Shown in pieces: positions 53,484-57,771 of a stretch of 57,771 nucleotides of DNA; within the stretch, counting starts at the first letter, position 1, and the number at the start of each line of letters is the position of its first letter. The stretch comes from Glycomyces sp. L485 (GTDB lineage Bacteria; Actinomycetota; Actinomycetes; Mycobacteriales; Micromonosporaceae), in contig NZ_JAKZEW010000029.1 in assembly GCF_022548875.1 (NCBI RefSeq), positions 236 through 58,006 on the forward strand, given 5' to 3'. Both the position numbers and the translations under genes were made by a program. The notes below the pieces were generated by a model. It was not told where the DNA came from. It worked only from the letters and a program-made list of their open reading frames with translations, and did not search any database.

Positions 53484-53518
53484 GATATACTTATACGTAT
53501 ATGATGTACGTATACATA
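53484..53518. promoter_or_regulatory. AT-rich inverted repeat, operator of the EXLDI-DrrAB cluster
   Basis: A strikingly AT-rich island in GC-rich DNA. TATACGTATA (53492-53501) is a perfect palindrome; TACGTATA recurs 13 bases later. The two halves (left arm from 53487, right arm to about 53521) match as an imperfect inverted repeat at about 15 of 21 positions. It lies 34-68 bases before the EXLDI start and fits a TetR- or PadR-type operator. Confidence 0.6.
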
Positions 53519-53551
53519 GATGCGGCGAGCAGAGGAGGCTAAGATGCCGTC

Positions 53552-54070
53552 ATGCCGAACAAGACGATCTACGTATCCGACAAGGACCTGCCGCTCTACG
53601 CCAGAGCGCAGGAGCTCGCCGGCGGCAACCTCTCCAAGGCGATCACAGGGGCGCTGCGGCGCTACGTCGAGGCCGAGGAGGGCCGCTTGGAGGGCTATGA
53701 CGAGATCACCGTGAAAGTCGGCGTCGGCCCGGCCCGCAAGCGCCGCCGACAGCGCTTCACCGGCGTCAAGCTCGGCGAATGGGGCCGTTCGGACGACAAG
53801 CGCGCCGAGATCTACAAGGTCTACCGCTCCAAGTCCGGCAAGTTCGTGATCCACATCGAGCGCACGCCGGACTGGACGTGGGACACCAAGGAGGGCGGCT
53901 GGAAGCGGCACCTCGGCATCGGCGAGCAGACCTGGGCGACCACGCCCGAGGAGGGCACTCTCGAAGTCGTCGGCACCCTCGAAGAACTCAAGGCGAAGAT
54001 CCCCGCCGAGCTGTACGACATGGTCGCCGCGGGCGCCGAGGCGCCGCCGGTCGAAGACCTCGACATCTAG
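53552..54070 (+). CDS. EXLDI-family protein
   Basis: A 172-residue protein. The C-terminal EDLDI is the motif that names the EXLDI family. The N-terminus NKTIYVSDKDLPLYARAQELAGGNLSKAI (in pieces) looks like a ribbon-helix-helix-type DNA-binding unit, with helix LSKAITGALRRYV, and the middle has KLGEWGRSDDKRAEIYKVYRS, a beta-rich domain. The role is unknown; the layout suggests a regulator of the transporter next to it. The ribosome-binding AGGAGG at 53533-53538 is 13 bases from this ATG and closer to an out-of-frame ATG at 53544. Confidence 0.8.
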   Translation: MPNKTIYVSDKDLPLYARAQELAGGNLSKAITGALRRYVEAEEGRLEGYDEITVKVGVGPARKRRRQRFTGVKLGEWGRSDDKRAEIYKVYRSKSGKFVIHIERTPDWTWDTKEGGWKRHLGIGEQTWATTPEEGTLEVVGTLEELKAKIPAELYDMVAAGAEAPPVEDLDI

Positions 54071-54197
54071 ACCTCCGAACCCGAACCGCACACCGGCCCG
54101 GCGCCGTCAGCCGATCCTGCGCTCCGAACGATCGCTCGCAGTGGGGTTCCGTGCGCCCAAAATCAGTCCACAAAGCACATTCTATCGAGGAGTGATC

Positions 54198-55163
54198 GTG
54201 TCCACCGCGAAACCACTGGCCATCGAAGCCCGAGGACTGCGCAAGTCCTACGACGACAACACCGTCCTCGACGGCATCGACCTGTCCGTGCCCGAAGGAG
54301 CCGTCTTCGCCCTGCTGGGCCCCAACGGCGCCGGCAAGACCACCACCGTCGCCATCCTGTCCACCCTCATCGGCGCGAACGCCGGCGAAGCGCGGATCGG
54401 CGGCCACCATCTCGACCACGAGACCGACGAGGTGCGGAGCCTGATCGGCGTCACCGGGCAGTTCGCCGCCATCGACAAGCTGCTCACCGGGCGAGAGAAC
54501 CTGCACCTGATGGGCCGCCTGCACCACCTTCCCAAGACCGAGATCCACGAGCGCGCCCAGCGACTGCTCGAACAATTCGACCTGGTCGAGGCCGCGAAAC
54601 GGTCCCCGGAGACCTACTCCGGAGGCATGAGGCGCCGCCTCGACCTCGCGATGAGCCTCATGGGCGACCCGCGGGTGATCTTCCTCGACGAACCCACCAC
54701 CGGGCTCGACCCGCGCAGCCGCCGAACCATGTGGACGATCATCCGCGAGCTGGTCGCAGGCGGCGTCACCATCTTCCTGACCACCCAGTACCTGGAGGAG
54801 GCCGACCAACTGGCCGACCGTATCGCCGTCCTCGACGGCGGCCGGATCATCGCCGAGGGCACCGCCGAGGAACTCAAACGGCTCATCCCCGGCGGCCACA
54901 TCAGCGTGCGGCTGAAGCGGGTCGACCAACTCGAACCCGCCGCCCGGGAACTGGAGGCGACCTCGACCGATCCCGACCAGCTCACGATCCAGGTGCCCGG
55001 CGACGGGACGGTCGACTCGCTGCGATCGGTCATCGAGCGGCTCGACCGCGCCGGCATCGAAGTGGACGACCTGAGCGTCCACACCCCCGACCTCGACGAC
55101 GTCTTCCTCGCCCTCACCGGACGGCCCGAAAACCCGACCAGCCAGAAGGAGTCCCTGCGATGA
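54198..55163 (+). CDS. DrrA-type ABC transporter ATPase
   Basis: A 321-residue ATPase of the daunorubicin-resistance (DrrA) class. Walker A is GPNGAGKTT (about 41-49), signature YSGGMRRRLDLA, Walker B VIFLDEPTTGLDPRSR, H-loop in FLTTQYLEEADQLAD, and the DrrA C-terminal domain follows. The GTG at 54198 has GAGGAG upstream. It is coupled by a 4-base overlap to the permease. It probably exports a drug or lipid; the cargo cannot be read from sequence. Confidence 0.93.
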   Translation: MSTAKPLAIEARGLRKSYDDNTVLDGIDLSVPEGAVFALLGPNGAGKTTTVAILSTLIGANAGEARIGGHHLDHETDEVRSLIGVTGQFAAIDKLLTGRENLHLMGRLHHLPKTEIHERAQRLLEQFDLVEAAKRSPETYSGGMRRRLDLAMSLMGDPRVIFLDEPTTGLDPRSRRTMWTIIRELVAGGVTIFLTTQYLEEADQLADRIAVLDGGRIIAEGTAEELKRLIPGGHISVRLKRVDQLEPAARELEATSTDPDQLTIQVPGDGTVDSLRSVIERLDRAGIEVDDLSVHTPDLDDVFLALTGRPENPTSQKESLR

Positions 55164-55951
55164 GCACCATGTCCTACGCCCTCACCGACTCGATGACCAT
55201 GCTGCGCCGCCAGATCCGACACATGGGGCGGTACGCGTCGCTGACGCTCATGGTCATCGGCATCCCGGTCGTCTTCCTGCTGCTGTTCGTCTACGTCTTC
55301 GGCGGGACGCTCGGCGACGGACTCGGCGGCATCACCGGCGGCCGCGCGGCCTACCTCGCATACGTCGTCCCGGGCGTCCTCATGATGGCCGTCGCCGGAT
55401 CAGCGCAAGGCACCTCGCTCAAGGTGGCGATGGACATGGACGAGGGGATCATCGACCGCTTCCGCACCATGGCCATCTCGCGGGTCTCGGTCCTGACCGG
55501 GCACGTCCTCGCCAGCATGATCCAGATCCTCCTGGCCATCACCGTGGTCCTCGGCATCGCGGCGGCGATCGGGTACCGGACCGGCGCCGGCGTCGCCGAC
55601 TGGTTCGGGCTGCTCGGAGTGTTCCTGCTCATCTCATTCGCGATCACTTGGCTGACCGTGGCGGCGGGCATCACCGCCAAGAGCCCAGAGACGGCCAGCA
55701 ACACGCCGATGCCGCTTATGCTGCTGCCGTTCATGGGCTCGGGCTTCGTGCCGACCGAGTCCATGCCGACCGCGATGCAGTGGTTCGCCGAATACCAGCC
55801 GTTCACACCGTGGATCGAAGTCACCCGCGGCCTGCTCGACGGCACCGGCGCCGCTGGCTCCGACATCGCGCTGGCCGTCTCCTGGGCCGGGGCCATCGCG
55901 CTCTTCGGCTACCTGGTGGCGCGGGCCGAGTTCGACCGGCGCGGAGCGTAG
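55160..55951 (+). CDS. DrrB-type ABC-2 permease
   Basis: A 263-residue ABC-2 permease with six membrane helices. DrrB-like features: DSMTMLRRQIRHMGRYA, VPGVLMMAVAGSAQGTSLKVAMDMDEGIIDRFRTMAISR (in pieces, the coupling region), and SPETASNTPMPLMLLPFMGSGFVP near the fifth helix. The ATG at 55160 overlaps the ATPase stop. It forms the transporter with the preceding protein. A hairpin terminator follows 16 bases after the stop. Confidence 0.93.
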   Translation: MSTMSYALTDSMTMLRRQIRHMGRYASLTLMVIGIPVVFLLLFVYVFGGTLGDGLGGITGGRAAYLAYVVPGVLMMAVAGSAQGTSLKVAMDMDEGIIDRFRTMAISRVSVLTGHVLASMIQILLAITVVLGIAAAIGYRTGAGVADWFGLLGVFLLISFAITWLTVAAGITAKSPETASNTPMPLMLLPFMGSGFVPTESMPTAMQWFAEYQPFTPWIEVTRGLLDGTGAAGSDIALAVSWAGAIALFGYLVARAEFDRRGA

Positions 55952-55966
55952 GGCCCGAATCGCGAA

Positions 55967-56003
55967 GCCGGTGAGGGCGGCCCCCGCAGCCGTCCTCACC
56001 GGC
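55967..56003 (+). terminator. Terminator hairpin after the DrrAB genes
   Basis: GCCGGTGAGG (55967-55976) pairs exactly with CCTCACCGGC (55994-56003) around 17 bases. Confidence 0.65.
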
Positions 56004-56051
56004 GACGCCCGAACCCGTCGGGGCACACGCCGACCTCGCGCCGACCGGACG

Positions 56052-56915
56052 CTACCGCTGGTGGTAGTCGCGCCAGGAGTGGACCGGGTCGTAGCCGAGA
56101 ACCCTGCGGGCCTTCTCGATCGACAGGAGCGTCTCGTGGCCTTCCACGGGGCGACGCAGGTCCAGGTCCGGGTAGTACTCCTTGACCAGGTCCATCGTCG
56201 GGGTCGTCATGACCGTGTCCGGAGAGGCGATCACGAAGACCTCCTCGCCGGTCCCCTCGCGGCCCAGGCCGAGCCGCACGGCCTGGGCGCCGTCGCGCGC
56301 GTCGATGTAAGACCACAGGTTCCACTTGCGCAGCTTCGGGTCGTCGTTGAAGCCCGGGAAGACGTCGTAGTCCTCGGGGTACATGACGTTCGAGAACCGC
56401 AGGCCCGTCGCCTTCAGCTCGGGGTCCCAGCGGCACAGCTCGGCGACCATCGTCTCCTCGAGGTGCTTGACGAGGGAGTACGTGCTCTCGGGGCGGGCTG
56501 CGTACTCCTCGTCGACCGGCAGGTACGGCGGCGGGGTTTCGAACGGCAGGCCCAGCACGGTCTCACTGGAGGCCCACACGACGTTCTTGATCCCGGCCAG
56601 GCGCGCGGCCTGGAAGACGTTGAAGGTGGTCAGCATGTTGTTTCGGAACGTCTCGGCGTTCGCGTACTGGCCCGGTGCGGGGATCGCCGCCAGGTGGACG
56701 AGCGCGTCCACCCTGTCGTAGCGGTCGTCGATGCGGGTCAACACCTCCACGGCTTGGCCGTAATCGGTCAAGTCGACCTTCGTGAACGGCGCGAGCGAGT
56801 CCGGGGAGGGGATCCTGTCGAGGTTCACCACTTCCCAGCCGTGCTCGACCAGGTCGCGCACCACCGCCCGTCCGAGCTTGCCGCTGCCGCCGGTCACCGC
56901 CACGCGATTCGCCAT
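56052..56915 (-). CDS. NAD-dependent epimerase/dehydratase family protein
   Basis: A 287-residue short-chain dehydrogenase/extended type. The Rossmann motif VAVTGGSGKLGRAVV is at the N-terminus; the catalytic tyrosine/lysine is YSLVK near residue 150, with SSETV before it and SNVMYPEDYDVFPGF after it. The ATG at 56915 has GGAAGGA about 7 bases upstream. It resembles nucleotide-sugar or NADH-dependent oxidoreductases of this fold. The substrate is unknown. A MerR-type promoter controls it. Confidence 0.88.
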   Translation of the reverse strand: MANRVAVTGGSGKLGRAVVRDLVEHGWEVVNLDRIPSPDSLAPFTKVDLTDYGQAVEVLTRIDDRYDRVDALVHLAAIPAPGQYANAETFRNNMLTTFNVFQAARLAGIKNVVWASSETVLGLPFETPPPYLPVDEEYAARPESTYSLVKHLEETMVAELCRWDPELKATGLRFSNVMYPEDYDVFPGFNDDPKLRKWNLWSYIDARDGAQAVRLGLGREGTGEEVFVIASPDTVMTTPTMDLVKEYYPDLDLRRPVEGHETLLSIEKARRVLGYDPVHSWRDYHQR

Positions 56916-56957
56916 GGGGCCTTCCTTCCGATTCAAGATTGATCCATCTCGGTCCGA

Positions 56958-56988
56958 AGCCTAAGACCTGGAGCGCACTCCAAGTCAA
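56958..56988 (-). promoter_or_regulatory. MerR-type promoter with 19-bp spacer and central dyad
   Basis: Read leftwards: -35 TTGACT (56988-56983), exactly 19 bases, -10 TAGGCT (56963-56958). Inside is TGGAG-CGCA-CTCCA on the plus strand (56969-56982). The overlong spacer with a dyad is the mark of promoters activated by MerR-family proteins. GACCTGGAG/CTCCAGGTC also flank it (56965-56973 and 56991-56999). Confidence 0.75.
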
Positions 56989-57038
56989 GACTCCAGGTCA
57001 TTCACGCCCCACTGGCTGCCCGTGGCACCATTCGGTCC

Positions 57039-57373
57039 ATGACGACGCGCTTGGAGATCGGTTCGGCGGAGATCTTCGCCCTCACCGACGCCGAAGGACC
57101 GTTCTTCTCCGATCGGGCCGAGGCGTTCCCGACGGTGACCGAGGAGCAGTGGCGGGAGGCAGACTGGAGGCTGGCGGGGAGCTCGTGGCGATCACCGGGG
57201 ACGTCCTGGTTCACGCCGTGCAGCTGCTGTACCCGGAGGTGGCCTATGCACACGAAGTCGACTCGGAGTTGGCCCGCACTTCCCGAGAGGGGCTGCTGAG
57301 ACAAGTCAGAGCGGCGGGCGGCAGATTGGCGACACCGCACCTGAGCGCCCCCTTCCAGGTCGTGGGGTCTTGA
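57039..57373 (+). pseudogene. MBL-fold hydrolase with its catalytic core deleted
   Basis: The N-terminal frame from ATG 57039 reads TRLEIGSAEIFALTDAEGPFF and TEEQW, typical first strands of actinobacterial metallo-beta-lactamase-fold hydrolases. From about 57165 that frame degenerates, and a different frame reads ELVAITGDVLVHAVQLL, AHEVDSELARTSREGLLRQ and TPHLSAPFQVV, the usual C-terminal third of the same family. The intervening part, which carries HxHxDH, is missing. I read it as an internal deletion with a frameshift, so the gene is dead. Confidence 0.75.
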
Positions 57374-57715
57374 GGTCGCAGCCGCCTGGGGAGGCCGGAA
57401 ATGGCTCTTGGGGCGCTGGCGGCGTCGTTCTCGTGGGTGGTCGATCTGCGCCAAGGGCGGCAGCGACGGGGAGGTGGAGGGTTTCCCGGGGTGCGCTGCG
57501 GGGGGACGGGTGCATCCCGGGCGAGGCGGCCTTGGCGGATGAGTTCTGCTCGTGTTGTGTTGCGCGGCAGGCGATCCAGGTCCCGAACATGAGGGGTTTC
57601 TCCCCCTATCAGGTGATGATTTCTGCTGGTCAGGCCCGTATCATTGAAGTATAGGACGAACAGTCGGAAACAGGGAGATTGTTCGAAGATATGGCGGTGA
57701 CCGAGGGGGTGTGTG
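57374..57715. other. Non-coding tail region, possible element end
   Basis: About 340 bases with no supported gene. AT content rises towards 57600-57690. GGGG-TTTCT-CCCC at 57593-57605 could be a small hairpin. Nothing else was recognised. Confidence 0.4.
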
Positions 57716-57771
57716 ATGGCGAAGACGAAAGCGGACGGGTCGGTGCGGAGCGAGAAGTCGAAGGTCATCCA
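57716..57771 (+). CDS. Start of a gene running off the window
   Basis: An ATG at 57716 preceded by GAGGGGG (57702-57708) opens a frame MAKTKADGSVRSEKSKVI that continues past the end. A highly basic start; no family can be named from 18 residues. Confidence 0.4.
   Translation, partial: MAKTKADGSVRSEKSKVI

Noticed and set aside
57370..57654. 94-codon frame near the right edge
   Set aside because: No ribosome-binding site, glycine/arginine-rich without motif, and not supported by codon pattern throughout.

Overview
The window is 57.8 kb of GC-rich, densely packed chromosomal DNA from an actinobacterium. The evidence is the synteny mec-cysO-cysM ... murI-Rv1339-type phosphodiesterase, an acyl-CoA carboxylase epsilon subunit next to maf, a DtxR/IdeR-type iron box, and many leaderless GTG/ATG starts that sit 6-8 nt behind a TANNNT hexamer. 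Spo0M, a HelR-like RNA polymerase recycling factor, an EXLDI protein and a TrmB/LuxR hybrid regulator point to a filamentous actinomycete. A Glycomyces/Stackebrandtia-like or Micromonospora-like lineage would fit, but I cannot fix the genus from sequence alone.

Layout, left to right. 1-4.7 kb: a broken TnpB (IS200/IS605 OrfB) remnant, a large secreted multidomain subtilase and a membrane protein. 4.7-11.7 kb: housekeeping genes (rmuC, ispH, xseAB, a PfkB sugar kinase, an EgtD-type methyltransferase, a histidine phosphatase). 11.8-16.7 kb: an iron-box-controlled ferric-siderophore uptake operon (binding protein, two FecCD permeases, ATPase) followed by a sucrase/ferredoxin-like protein. 17.0-18.2 kb: three small unrecognised genes in one overlapping operon behind a leader hairpin. 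18.2-20.2 kb: a double-HTH MerR regulator divergent from an erythromycin-esterase-family gene, with a 13-bp operator dyad between them. 20.1-23.4 kb: a HelR-like helicase, a 577-bp gap with tandem hairpins, and a thioredoxin-like protein. 23.4-28.2 kb: a sugar ABC importer (binding protein, two permeases) plus a polysaccharide-lyase-like protein, behind a perfect 20-bp palindrome overlapping a consensus-like promoter.

28.4-35 kb: maf, accE, a NYN-domain protein and the acyl-CoA carboxylase beta subunit, divergent from birA, which supplies the biotin-attachment activity carboxylases need. A TrmB/LuxR regulator, a bacterial PH-domain membrane protein and a GtrA protein follow. 35-40.3 kb is a cell-surface block: a membrane-anchored sigma factor that carries its own zinc-finger, membrane segments and outer domain, a SepX/GlpR-like divisome candidate, and a WxL/DUF916-like pair of surface proteins. 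40.4-44 kb: trmB, a second subtilase, a small leaderless ORF and a dGTPase-like gene.

44-52.5 kb: a DUF3352 protein, an Rv1339-type phosphodiesterase, murI, a small membrane protein, cysM, cysO, mec, an MFS transporter and pncB. The cysM/cysO/mec trio is the protein-thiocarboxylate cysteine pathway, and here CysO ends in Gly-Gly-Met, not Gly-Gly. 52.6-57.8 kb: spo0M, an EXLDI gene with a DrrAB-type exporter, an NAD-dependent epimerase with a classical MerR-type promoter (19-bp spacer), a metallo-beta-lactamase-fold pseudogene lacking its catalytic core, and the first codons of another gene.

The observations most worth checking are the EgtD homologue that has lost both substrate-specificity residues, the Gly-Gly-Met tail of CysO beside its JAMM protease, the one-polypeptide membrane sigma factor, and the unknown three-gene operon at 17.0-18.2 kb. 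All family assignments were made by reading motifs. No database search was run.
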